Assembly: GCF_030063355.1 (NCBI RefSeq)
Contig: NZ_JASISZ010000034.1
Span: 16,118-80,117 of the forward strand
Direction: 5' to 3'
Length of the DNA stretch: 64,000 bases
Source: Streptomyces sp. PH10-H1
GTDB lineage: Bacteria > Actinomycetota > Actinomycetes > Streptomycetales > Streptomycetaceae
Shown here in pieces: positions 8,604 to 17,347 of the stretch. The stretch's first letter is position 1, and every line of letters starts with the position of its first letter. The notes under the pieces are model-generated. The model was given only the letters and a program-made list of their open reading frames with translations. It was not told where the DNA came from and made no database searches. The position numbers and the translations under genes are program-made.

Positions 8604-9007
8604 GCGGGCTGCTCGTCGTTGCGCGGCGGACTGTTCAGATGTTCGCCGATCCGGGCCACCAGGTCGCGCATGCGCAGTCCCATCAGGCCGGCGTCGACGC
8701 CCTCGTCGGCGAGCACGGCCAGATATGCCCGCTCCCCGGCGGCCATGAGGTAGAAGAAGCCGCCGGTGATCTCGATGACGACCATCCGCATCCGCCCGTC
8801 GCTGTGCGGGACTTCCGCGGCGACCGCCGCTGCCAGGCTCTGCAGGCCGGCGCATGCCGCCGCCAGCCGCTCAGCGGTGTCCCTTTCGGTGCCGTGCTGA
8901 GCCATGAGCAAGCCGTCGGATGACAGAACCACCACGTGGCGGGTCTGCGGAACGCCTTCCGCGAGATCCTTGAGCAACCAGTCGAAGTTAGCCCGCTGCT
9001 GAATCAC
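8600..9007 (-). CDS. cvnB: Conservon roadblock/LC7 protein CvnB
   Basis: A 135-residue roadblock/LC7-fold protein (DWLLKDLAEGVPQTRHVVVLSSDGL, then GFFYLMAAGERAYLAVLADE; shown in parts). Such proteins act as GTPase-activating or scaffolding partners of MglA/Ras-like switches, here CvnD. It starts at GTG 9007, two bases after the cvnA stop. Confidence 0.88.
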   Translation of the reverse strand: MIQQRANFDWLLKDLAEGVPQTRHVVVLSSDGLLMAQHGTERDTAERLAAACAGLQSLAAAVAAEVPHSDGRMRMVVIEITGGFFYLMAAGERAYLAVLADEGVDAGLMGLRMRDLVARIGEHLNSPPRNDEQPA

Positions 9008-9009
9008 GG

Positions 9010-10530
9010 CTATTCATCCCTATCCGACGACGTGTCACTGGTTTGGCTTTCGGGGCCCGTGGTCGACGTCTCGCCGGACACGCCCCGTTGAAAATCGGCC
9101 AACCACAAACCGGGCGGCGTGGGCTGATCGGAAGGCGGCGGGGACTCGGCTGCGGCACGCCCCGCGGACGCCTGCGCCTCGGTGGTGACGGCGCGGCGAC
9201 TGCGGCGCTGCGGCAGGCCGTTGGGCGTCCGCTCGTACTCCGGTGACGTCCCGTTCGCCTGCACCGGGCCGGTGACCGGTGGGCGGGCGGCGGGCAGTGC
9301 GGGTCTGCGTGCCGAGCCCGAAGAGACGGCGGCGGCGTGCCGGCCTCCTGCCAGGGCTCCAACTCCGTGATCCGGTCCGGTCAACGGTCCGGCCAGCGAT
9401 CCGGCCAGCGGGGTTGTCGTCGTGAGGTCGGTGGGCACGATCACCACCGCGCGGACGCCGCCGTACGCGGAGGGACGCAGCGAGACCTGCAGGTTGTACT
9501 CCTGAGCCAGCCGTCCCACCACCGCCAGGCCGAGCCGCGGGGTTTCACCCAGGTCCTTCAAGTCGATCCCGGACTGCGCCTCCCGGAGCATCCGCTCGGC
9601 CCGCTCGCGGGCCTCTTCGCTCAGGCTCACCCCGCCGTCCTCGATCTCGATCGCGATGCCGGCCTGGACCTCCGAGGCGGTCAGGATCACCCGCGTGTTC
9701 GGCGGCGAGTACCGGGTCGCGTTGTCGAGAAGCTCGGCCAGCGCGTGGATCACCGGCTCCACCGCACGCCCGACGACGGCGACCTGCGTCACCGCCTGCA
9801 GATCCACCCGCTGGTAGTCCAGGATCCGCGACATGGCCCCGCGCAGCACGTTGTACAGCGGCACGGCCTTGCTCCACTGCCGGCCCGAGCGGGCTCCGCC
9901 GAGGACGGCGATGCCGTCGGCGAGACGCCCGACCAGCGCGGTGCCGTGGTCCAGGCGCATCAGGTCGCCGAGGACGTCGGGGTCCTGTCCGTGCCGTTCC
10001 TGCATCTCCCGGGTGGCATGCGCCTGCTGGTGCACGATGGCCTGCACGCGGCGGGCGATATTGACGAACGCTCGTTGCGCGGCCTCGCGCAGACCCTCTT
10101 CGGTGTCCACGGCTTCCAGCACCCAGCGCATCACCGCTAGATGCTCGGGCCGGACAGGCCCCGCGCGGTCCAGCGCCTCGTCGACCGTCTCGCCTTTCTG
10201 AAGCCGGGCCACCGCCTCCGGCAGCAGTTCCTCAGCCAGCCGCAGCGTCTGGATCTCGTGTTCGTGCAGGAGGCGTCTGAGGCCTTCCATGCCCGTGGCG
10301 TGCTCGATGCGCAGCGCGGCGATGACCCGGCCCCGGCGCACCGCCACAGCCGCTAAGACGGCCACCGCCAGCGTCGCCGTCACACCGCACCAGCCGACGG
10401 CCACCCGCGCCTCAGCCGGGACGACGGACACGGCGACGACCGCGATCACCGCAGTGACCGCCGGGGGAAGGAGCAATGCGAGGGCAGAGGACAGCCGTTG
10501 TTCACCGGGTGGCGATTCATCACGAACCAT
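9010..10530 (-). CDS. cvnA: Conservon sensor kinase-like protein CvnA
   Basis: A 506-residue membrane protein with two N-terminal transmembrane segments (about residues 15-65), a long helical cytoplasmic region (nitrate/sensor-like), and a HATPase domain with N-box ELLDNATRYSPPN and a G-box-like EIEDGGVSLS. The C-terminal 120 residues are disordered and Pro/Ala/Thr-rich. Conservon CvnA proteins resemble histidine kinases but usually have no cognate response regulator; the signal passes to CvnB/C/D. Start ATG 10530 was chosen because it directly precedes the transmembrane region; longer in-frame forms to 10608 add an Arg-rich stretch. Confidence 0.85.
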   Translation of the reverse strand: MVRDESPPGEQRLSSALALLLPPAVTAVIAVVAVSVVPAEARVAVGWCGVTATLAVAVLAAVAVRRGRVIAALRIEHATGMEGLRRLLHEHEIQTLRLAEELLPEAVARLQKGETVDEALDRAGPVRPEHLAVMRWVLEAVDTEEGLREAAQRAFVNIARRVQAIVHQQAHATREMQERHGQDPDVLGDLMRLDHGTALVGRLADGIAVLGGARSGRQWSKAVPLYNVLRGAMSRILDYQRVDLQAVTQVAVVGRAVEPVIHALAELLDNATRYSPPNTRVILTASEVQAGIAIEIEDGGVSLSEEARERAERMLREAQSGIDLKDLGETPRLGLAVVGRLAQEYNLQVSLRPSAYGGVRAVVIVPTDLTTTTPLAGSLAGPLTGPDHGVGALAGGRHAAAVSSGSARRPALPAARPPVTGPVQANGTSPEYERTPNGLPQRRSRRAVTTEAQASAGRAAAESPPPSDQPTPPGLWLADFQRGVSGETSTTGPESQTSDTSSDRDE

Positions 10531-11385
10531 CTGCAACCTCAAGTTATCGAAGGTGGGGGGGATGGCCCGGCGGTTGCACCTCAGACCAGTCACTGCCGAA
10601 TGCCGCACATGTCCGATCCGCCCTATGCGTTATGGCCAGCGCCGCGACGGCAGGCAGCGACAACGGAGTGTATTCTCGTCAACTCGCTGCGCCACCAAGG
10701 AGCATAGCCGCTACTGGTATGCCCCAGGCACACTTCGCCCAACTGGCAAGACGCGAACTACGCTGTAATTTAAGGGCTTTGATGCGACACCAGAATCGAA
10801 TCCATGCACGTCGCCAATGGTCTCGCGCAGGGTCACGATGGGGATGCGCCGGGGTGACCGGCGAGGTATCGGACCACGCGGTTCGTCCGGTTGGGAGTGC
10901 GATCGCCGGGCCCGCCCACCGGCTTGTCGGACCTACCGGAGGCCGGCGCCGGAGCCGGCGAGCGCACGGTGGCGCGCCGGGGCGCGAGATGTCATACGTC
11001 GCGCCGTTGGCGCCGGGCGAGTAGTTCCGAACGCCCCCCGGAGGGCGGCGGGGGACCGTCGCGGCTCGATGTCCAAGGGCACCTGGCTCACCCTCTCCGG
11101 GTTTACGCCTGGCGGGAATGCGATCCTATGTGGTCACGAACACCACGTGCACCCGCAGATGGGAGATGACGGGACGGCACCGCCGTATGTCGGCGGTGAG
11201 TTCCCAGCATGGTGACATCAACCCAGCTCGTTATGCACAGCATTGTCGGCGCGCTGTTCCCCGCGTTCGGCCCGGCGTCGGCGGCACCAGTTGCTCGTCA
11301 AGGATGCAGTTCGGTCTGCCCCGCTCCCGGGCACACCCGAGTCCGCCGGTCCCGGCCGCGCCCTCAGGGCCCGCGGCGCGGGGCG
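10531..11385. other. Gene-poor intergenic region, 855 bases
   Basis: No frame here has convincing coding character or a recognisable protein. The part at about 10640-10820 is less GC-rich (for example ctgtaatttaagggctttg) and probably holds the cvn promoter. I looked for tRNA arms and for strong hairpins and saw none worth calling. Confidence 0.4.
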
Positions 11386-11598
11386 TCAGGCTGCGGCTGC
11401 GGCTGCGACGATGTCTGCGCCGGTCGGCCGGTGAGGGGCGATGATCCGCCCGTCGGGCAGTAGTTCACCGGTGTCCTCGAAGAGCAGGACGCCGTTGCAC
11501 AGCAGACTCCAGCCCTGTTCCGGGTGGTGGGCCACGATGAGTGCGGCTTCCCGGTCCGGGTGGGAGGCGGTCGGGCACTGCGGCTGGTGAGAGCACAT
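11386..11598 (-). CDS. DUF5999 small protein
   Basis: A 70-residue protein starting MCSHQPQCPTASHPDREAA with the family signature EQGWSLLCNGVLLFEDTG and ELLPDGRIIAPHRP. Proteins of this kind are common and short in Streptomyces and have no known function. The Cys/His pattern near the N-terminus (MCSHQPQCP) might bind a metal. ATG 11598 starts exactly at the conserved N-terminus. Confidence 0.8.
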   Translation of the reverse strand: MCSHQPQCPTASHPDREAALIVAHHPEQGWSLLCNGVLLFEDTGELLPDGRIIAPHRPTGADIVAAAAAA

Positions 11599-11756
11599 GA
11601 GGTTCCGTCCTATCGATCGACCAGCGGTTGAGGTGGGTGGGGGCGGACCCAGGGGGTGGGAATGTCGGGGAACATTCCCGGTCTGCCCCCGGTATCCGCC
11701 GTCCGGTCCTTCTTCCCGGTACGGGCGGCGAAGCTTGCGCCTTGCGGGGCGGTGGC

Positions 11757-12329
11757 TCACAGCCCGACATCGAATTTCTCAAGCGTGCCCATACTGGCGC
11801 CGACGTCATGAGCGAGGGTGGCGGCGTGGTGGGGCAGGCCGGTCAGGGTGGCCCGCAGCAGAGACACGGCGGCCTGACGGTCAGCGGCGGCGCGGCTCCG
11901 CGCCCGCACGCATCGGCGTAGCGGCTGCCCGCCGGCGGGCCGGACAGGTCCTGGCCACGCCCTGGACACCGGGCCGGTCACCATGAGCCGCTGGCGCCGC
12001 TCGAGCCGTGACCGTACGCCGCTGCGGTGCAGGCCCGGCGCGGGGCACGGCGCCCGGAAGCCGGTGGCGTCCAGGCGATCTGGCAGGTGCGCCACCGGCT
12101 TCGGCGTGGTCTCAGGCGATACTGCGGGACGGCGAAGTCGTTGATCGCCGCCTGCGCGGCTTCCGCTGCCTGCCGCGCCGCGACGCCCTTCTCCTTCGCA
12201 GACGCCGCTCCGGCCACAACTGCGGCGCCCGCGGCCTTGGCGGCCTCTCCCGCCTCGACAGCGACCAGGCAGATCACGGGCGCCAGGCCGGGCAAACAGC
12301 CTGCGCCGCGTCTCCCCCGCGGCACCCCG
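11757..12329 (-). other. Possible decayed coding region, no clear gene
   Basis: Two overlapping frames on the minus strand hold pieces that look protein-like: an Ala/Lys-rich helix (EAAKAAGAAVVAGAASAKEK) near 12190-12260, and a C-terminal segment ATLTGLPHHAATLAHDVGAS followed by MGTLEKFDVGL ending at 11757. They are in different frames and neither has a credible start or ribosome site. I cannot name the family. It may be one small gene split by a frameshift. Confidence 0.25.
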
Positions 12330-13892
12330 TCACATGGACAGAGTGTTCTCCATCGGAGCGGGTGAGCGGTCCTCGCGGATCCTGTCCTGTGGGCGCTTGA
12401 CGATCAGATAGAGCACCCCTGCGCCCAGCACCACGGCCGTGCCCAGAAGCGCGGCCCACACCTGGTACCAGGGCGCGCCCGGCGGGGCGAGGATGACCCG
12501 CGGCCAGCAGACGTTGGCCACCTCGAAGCCGGTCCACAGCACCGCCAGGACGTTGAGCACGGTGCCCCGGCGACCCTGCTGGATATGACCGGAGGGCACC
12601 CAGGTGCCGCGCAGCCGGGCCACCAGCGCGGCCAGCGACACCAGGAAGAACGGCACGTAGGTGGCGGCGGTGCCGAACGCGATCAGGCTGCCGATGGCGG
12701 TGGCGTTGAGCCCGAGCAGCAGCGCGGCGCTGCTGACCAGGGTGGAGGCGACCAGGCCGCCGATGGGCGCCTGGCGCTTATTGACCTTCCTGACCTGGCG
12801 CGAGAACGGGAAGACGTCGTCCCGGGCCAGCGAGTAGACACCGCGGGCGGCCCCGCCTTGGGAGGCCATCGCGCAGGCCAGGAAGCCGACGAGTACGACC
12901 GCGACGAACGGCTTGTCCGACCAGGAGCCGAAGGCGGAGGTGACCGCGGTGGTCACCGGGTCCAGGTCTTCGCCGGCCACCACCCGCGCCGGGTCGGGGT
13001 GCGCCAGGGCCACCGAGAGCGCGTTGAGGATGACGACCGCGCCGACACTGAGCAGCGCCCACCACATGGCGCGCGGCACCTGCCGGCCCGCGTCCTTGGT
13101 CTCCTCGGCGGTCGACACACAGGCGTCGAAACCGATGAACGCCCAGCCTGCGACGGCGATCACCGCGAGGAACGCCATCCCGGTGGATCCCCCGGACAGC
13201 TGCTCGGCGCCCAGTGTCTTGGTGAACAGCGAGAAGTCGTGCTCCCGGTAGAACAGCAGCAGCGAGAACCCGACGAGCACCGACGCGACCGCCTCGGCGG
13301 CGATCCCCATCGAGACGAAGCGGCGCAGGATGTTGATGCCGTACGCGTTGACCAGCGTGCAGAGCAGCAGGATGCCGACGGCCACCGCGATCATGCCGCC
13401 GGGTGACGGCGTGACCCCGACGAGCGCGAACACCCAGGGCGCGGCCAGATAGGCCACGGTCGTATTGCCGAACATCACCGCGAACTGCCACACCCAGCCG
13501 CTCAGCCAGCCGAAGGACGGCCCCAGAAGGCGCCGCCCCCACTGGTACGGCCCGCCTGCCAGTGGCCACTGCGAGGCCAGTTCGGAGTAGACGTTCACCA
13601 CCAGGCACTGCCCGAGCAGCACGATCGGCAGCGCCCACACCCATGCGGGCCCGGCGATCATCGTGCCGACCTCGGACACCGCGTACAGGGCGACCACGGG
13701 AGAGACCACCGCGAAGCCCATGGAGATGTTCCCCATGACGCCGAGACTGCGCCGGAGCTCCTGCTGGTAGCCCAGGGCGCGCAAGCGGTCGGCGTCGGAG
13801 TCGGATCCGGTGCGGGGCTCAGTTCCGGTGGAGGGCTCAGTTCCGCCGGGAGGCTCAGTTCCGGTTCTGACTCCGGAGGAGGGTTCAGTCAT
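12330..13892 (-). CDS. APC-family amino acid permease
   Basis: A 520-residue transporter with about 12-14 hydrophobic segments. After a disordered N-terminus with repeated TEP tripeptides (residues 3-30) it has the APC start LRRSLGVMGNISMGFAVVSP, then GGPYQWGRRLLGPSFGWLSGW in TM3. It belongs to the amino acid/polyamine permeases related to GabP-type transporters. Start ATG 13892 follows GAGGTG. It is transcribed away from the TetR gene, and a perfect palindrome lies between them, so it is probably repressed by that regulator. Substrate unknown. Confidence 0.85.
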   Translation of the reverse strand: MTEPSSGVRTGTEPPGGTEPSTGTEPRTGSDSDADRLRALGYQQELRRSLGVMGNISMGFAVVSPVVALYAVSEVGTMIAGPAWVWALPIVLLGQCLVVNVYSELASQWPLAGGPYQWGRRLLGPSFGWLSGWVWQFAVMFGNTTVAYLAAPWVFALVGVTPSPGGMIAVAVGILLLCTLVNAYGINILRRFVSMGIAAEAVASVLVGFSLLLFYREHDFSLFTKTLGAEQLSGGSTGMAFLAVIAVAGWAFIGFDACVSTAEETKDAGRQVPRAMWWALLSVGAVVILNALSVALAHPDPARVVAGEDLDPVTTAVTSAFGSWSDKPFVAVVLVGFLACAMASQGGAARGVYSLARDDVFPFSRQVRKVNKRQAPIGGLVASTLVSSAALLLGLNATAIGSLIAFGTAATYVPFFLVSLAALVARLRGTWVPSGHIQQGRRGTVLNVLAVLWTGFEVANVCWPRVILAPPGAPWYQVWAALLGTAVVLGAGVLYLIVKRPQDRIREDRSPAPMENTLSM

Positions 13893-13947
13893 GGGACACC
13901 TCGTCGAAGAGGGGAGCGTACGGGCTGCGCCGATGCACTCCGACCTA

Positions 13948-13966
13948 AAACTAACTTTGTTAGTTT
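13948..13966. promoter_or_regulatory. TetR-type operator palindrome
   Basis: AAACTAAC-TTT-GTTAGTTT is a perfect 8-3-8 inverted repeat in the AT-rich spot between the divergent permease (start 13892) and TetR gene (start 14086). Its size and position fit a TetR dimer site that would control both promoters. Confidence 0.75.
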
Positions 13967-14085
13967 GCGGACCTTAGCCTTCCCCCGGCCCGTTGTGAAC
14001 CCTCTGCGCCCCGATAGCCTGACGACGCTGCCGGGAGGGCCTCCTCCGGGCGGCTCCGCCAGCAACGAAGGAGAAGGTCAGCGTC

Positions 14086-14727
14086 GTGGGCCGACCGCAT
14101 CTCGCCGTCCTGAACCGCGCGATCATCGCGCGCGCCGCCCTCGACCTCCTCGACGAGGAGGGCCCCCAGGCGCTGACGATGCGGGCCCTCGCGACACGTT
14201 TGGGCGTGCGCGGCGCATCGCTCTACAACCACATCGGATCCAAGGACGACGTACTCGACGCGGCCTCACAGCTGATCAACGAGGAAATCGACCTGAGCCC
14301 ACTGCAGGCGCCGGACTGGCGCGACGGCATCGCCGAGTACGCCCGCGGCTACCGGCGGGTCTATCTGCGGCACACCAACATGATCGCGCTGGTCGCCCGG
14401 CGGCGAGTCGAGGCCGACCGGGCCCTGCGCGGATACGACACCCTCATGGCCACCCTGACCCGGGCCGGCTGCGCACCGGCCATCGCGGCCGAGGTCGCGG
14501 CCGCCATCGACTACCTCGTCCTCGGCTCCGCGCTGGAGACCTTCACCGCCGGCTTCACCCGCCCCCCGCAGGACTACCGCCCCGAATACCCGGCACTCGC
14601 CGACTCCCTCGGGCAGGCCGCCGCGCTGGACGACGACCCGGCCGCACTCGACGAACGCGGCTTCGAGCTCGGCCTCGGCCTGATCCTCGACGGCATGGCG
14701 GGGCGGCTGACCGCACAACGGCCGTAA
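14086..14727 (+). CDS. TetR/AcrR-family repressor
   Basis: A 213-residue regulator. The N-terminal HTH reads IIARAALDLLDEEGPQALTM, then RALATRLGVRGASLYNHIGS, with the recognition helix in GASLYNHI. The C-terminal part has the TetR_C_1-like ligand domain. Start GTG 14086 follows GGAGAAGG. It is divergent from the APC permease; the palindrome at 13948-13966 is its probable operator. The ligand is probably the permease substrate or a related compound. Confidence 0.88.
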   Translation: MGRPHLAVLNRAIIARAALDLLDEEGPQALTMRALATRLGVRGASLYNHIGSKDDVLDAASQLINEEIDLSPLQAPDWRDGIAEYARGYRRVYLRHTNMIALVARRRVEADRALRGYDTLMATLTRAGCAPAIAAEVAAAIDYLVLGSALETFTAGFTRPPQDYRPEYPALADSLGQAAALDDDPAALDERGFELGLGLILDGMAGRLTAQRP

Positions 14728-14797
14728 GGCCCTGGCGCCGGATGAGGGCAGATCCAATGAGCCGGACACCCTTTCTCCGGCTGCTCCGCATCCACAA

Positions 14798-15161
14798 TCA
14801 TTCACGCGCAATGTGTCGCGAGGGAGCACGGCTTCCCACCGCAATGGTGAGCGCGACGACGATCAGCATCGCCGCGACGGCGAACGTGATCCGCATACCG
14901 GTGGCAACGGCCTAGCCGACCGACGCTGACGATCAGGGTGGTGATGGCGAGGAGATGGGCGAGGACGATCCACTGGACTCCCTGGAAAGAGGCGGTGAAC
15001 GCCTGTGCCAACGTCGGCAGGGCAACATTGGCGGTGCTGGTGCCGAGCGAGGACAGCAGCATGGAAAGCGAAAGGCCGGCGAGCGTCCACCGAACCGAAG
15101 GCGTCCGTTCCGCACTTCCGGCTACCGCCTCATCTCGTCCCGCATTGACTGGCCTCAACAT
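14798..15161 (-). pseudogene. DHA2-type MFS transporter with large internal deletion
   Basis: The first frame gives a typical EmrB/QacA-like N-terminus (WTLAGLSLSMLLSSLGTSTA, NVALPTLAQAF) through TM2 to about base 14920 (LIVSVGRLG). The reading then shifts, and a different frame reads VATGMRITFAVAAMLIVVAL and ends at 14798, which is a C-terminal MFS helix. About 350-400 codons in the middle are missing. The protein cannot transport. It lies downstream of, and in the same direction as, the truncated methyltransferase, so the two were probably once an operon. Confidence 0.75.
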
Positions 15162-15229
15162 GAACTCCGTTCTCTGGCGGCTCTTCAAGCGCGGTCGTCA
15201 GGTCACCGCTGACCCCATGTCCGGCACGG

Positions 15230-15826
15230 TCACCGAGCCGAGCGCACGCCCGTGAAGACCGTGGTGGCGGAGAGAAGGAAGGCGTCGGGCCGCCGCAGGA
15301 TGCCCTCCGGTGCCGCGGGATCGAGCAGCACGTCGAGTGTTGTGCGGTCCTCCACGTCAAGGGAGTCGCTCATCGTTGCCCGCAGCCGGGTCAGTTGGGC
15401 ATGCAGGAAAGCGCGGGCCGTCTCGCCCAGCGGTGCCGGCAGGTCGAGGAGGGAGGTGATACTGCCGACGCGGGTGAGCCCGGCGCGGCTGAGCATCGCG
15501 GGCCAGTCCTCGACCACGGTGGTGCTGCCGGGCACTTCGGCTCGCATGATCTCGAACCAGTGCTCCTGGGCGGCGTCGAGCCGGGCCTGGAGACCCGGCC
15601 TGCCGATGCCGATGTCGCGCGGCAGGAAGCGCATCGGCAGGCCGCCCTCCGCTACGGCGAGCAGCCCGCCGGGCCTCAGCACACCGGCGAGCGCGTTCAG
15701 CGCGCCCTGCTGATCGCCGAGGTGGTGCACGGCCCTGCTGCTCCAGACCAGATCCGCCGTGCCGAGTCCGCCCTCCCCGTGCTCGTCACCGCCGTCCAGG
15801 CCCTCGGGCAGCTCCGCGTGCCGGAC
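15230..15826 (-). pseudogene. SAM-dependent methyltransferase, N-terminus deleted
   Basis: The C-terminal 195 or so residues of a class I methyltransferase are intact: TADLVWSSRAVHHLGDQQ (motif II region), VLRPGGLLAVAEGG (motif III), and a full tail to TTVFTGVRSAR. Upstream, homology fades at about 15826, exactly where the homology of the opposite-strand XRE regulator begins; the SAM-binding Gly-rich motif is gone. The open frame continues to 16339 only as antisense of the regulator. This looks like a deletion that joined two divergent genes head to head. Confidence 0.7.
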
Positions 15827-16330
15827 ACCCTGGCCGCGCTCTCCGAGGCGACCGGCATCTCCAAGAGCACCCTCTCCCGGCTGGAGTCCGGACAGCGCCG
15901 CCCCAGCCTGGAACTGCTGCTGCCGCTCGCCGGCGCCTACCACGTGCCCCTGGACGACCTGATCGGCGCCCCCGAAGTGGGAGATCCCCGGGTACGGCTG
16001 ACACCCCGCACCCTGCCGAGCGGCGGTACGTTCGTACCCCTGTCCCGGAGCCCGGGCCCCCTCCAGGCGTACAAGATGATCATCTCCGACCGGGGTGCCG
16101 AGCCGGATCTCCGTACGCACGAGGGCTACGAATGGCTGTACGTGCTGGACGGCCGGCTGCGGCTCGTGCTCGGCGAGCACGATCTGGTCCTCGGCCCCGG
16201 CGAAGTCGCCGAGTTCGACACCCGGCTGCCCCACTGGTTCAGCAGCGCGGACGGGCGGCCTGTCGAGATCCTCAGCCTCTTCGGGAGGCAGGGGGAGCGC
16301 ATGCACGTGCGCGCGAAGCCCCGGGCATGA
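15779..16330 (+). CDS. XRE-cupin regulator, N-terminus altered by deletion
   Basis: It encodes an XRE helix-turn-helix (LAALSEATGISKSTLSRLES) followed by GQRRPSLELLLPLAGAY and a C-terminal cupin domain (EGYEWLYVLDGRLRLVLGEH, then LGPGEVAEFDT). Such XRE-cupin proteins (about 190 residues) sense small ligands and often control an adjacent efflux or methyltransferase gene. Here the first helix of the HTH is missing: the preceding 16 codons (from a possible GTG at 15779) come from antisense of the methyltransferase. DNA binding is probably lost or impaired. No ribosome site supports the GTG. Confidence 0.6.
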   Translation: MLVTAVQALGQLRVPDTLAALSEATGISKSTLSRLESGQRRPSLELLLPLAGAYHVPLDDLIGAPEVGDPRVRLTPRTLPSGGTFVPLSRSPGPLQAYKMIISDRGAEPDLRTHEGYEWLYVLDGRLRLVLGEHDLVLGPGEVAEFDTRLPHWFSSADGRPVEILSLFGRQGERMHVRAKPRA

Positions 16331-16599
16331 CGGCGACACCTCGGGGTCCGTCTTTTAGCTCGCGCGCAACCACTCGTCGAGAGCGGCGAAGTCCGCGTCG
16401 GTGAGGCCGTCGCTTTTCAACCGGAATGCGGAGGGACGGTTCTGCCACGGTGGATCAGCAGTGGAGTGGCCTGAATCCACCGTAGACGGAGGACATACGG
16501 TCGGGCACCGTGGGTGATCGCATATCCGGAACCGATGTTCGCTCACCGGCACCCGGGTAGGCATCTTCATCCATTCAGCAACAGGAACCGGGGTCCTTC

Positions 16600-17120
16600 G
16601 TGAGACACGTGACCAACAGGCTTTGGCCGCTCTGTCGTCCGCCGCGCTCTTGTCGCTCGGAGCTGCCACCTCCGCGCATGCGGACGGCCCCGACAACGGC
16701 TACTACAACAAGATGACCAACCTGAATTCGGGTATGTGCGCTGCGGTGGGCAACAATTCCACCTCGCCCGGCGCCGGGTTGATCCAGTTCCCTTGCGACA
16801 ACAAGTACAACAAGCAGTTCGCGGCCGGCTGGGCGGGCAGCAACGCCTACTTCCTGCGCATCCGCTCGGACAATCAGTGTGTCACTGTCCAGAGCTGGGC
16901 CGAGCACGCCCTGGTCGTCCAGTCGTACTGTGCGAACAGCGACGCGCAGGTGTGGGTGGCTGAGTCGCTGGGCAACGACAGCTACCGGCTCAGGAACCGT
17001 GCCAGCGGCCTGTGCCTGACGGCGGCCTGGGGCATGACGAACAGTGGCCAGCCCCTCGACCAGTCCACGTGCGGTGGATTCAACGGTCAGGCTTGGCGCT
17101 TCTCCGCGATGCACAACTGA
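16600..17120 (+). pseudogene. Secreted ricin-type lectin, frameshift in signal peptide
   Basis: The mature part carries a ricin B-type beta-trefoil: GMCAAVGNN, CVTVQSWAEHALVVQSYC, AQVWV and GQAWRF (QxW motifs). GTG 16600 begins MRHVTNRL, and one base out of frame the sequence continues LAALSSAALLSLGAATSAHA, a clear signal peptide core with an AHA cleavage site. Adding one base in ctttgg (16621-16626) would join them. As it stands only a TTG at 16623 starts the second frame, giving a signal peptide without its positive end and without a ribosome site. The intact protein would be exported and bind sugars. Loss of one base or a sequencing error are both possible. Confidence 0.65.
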
Positions 17121-17347
17121 TCGCGTGATTCCGGACTTCCGGGCAGTGGGCTGACGCCTTCGCCCGCTGCCATCGAGCCTCGCGCCCTCGCTCAATCCCC
17201 GCCGGGAGACGACATCCTGCGGGATGAGAAACCGAAAGGCCCCCGCCCGGCACATGCGCGAGCCCAGCGCGATGTATTCGCGCGCGGCACTCACGTGCCG
17301 GTCGGGGGCACCTGACGCCAATCCCCGTCCCGAGCAGGGATGGAGAA

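Noticed and set aside
10754..10830. tRNA-like stretch around cagaatcgaatcc
   Set aside because: Only a T-loop-like string; no acceptor or anticodon arms could be paired.
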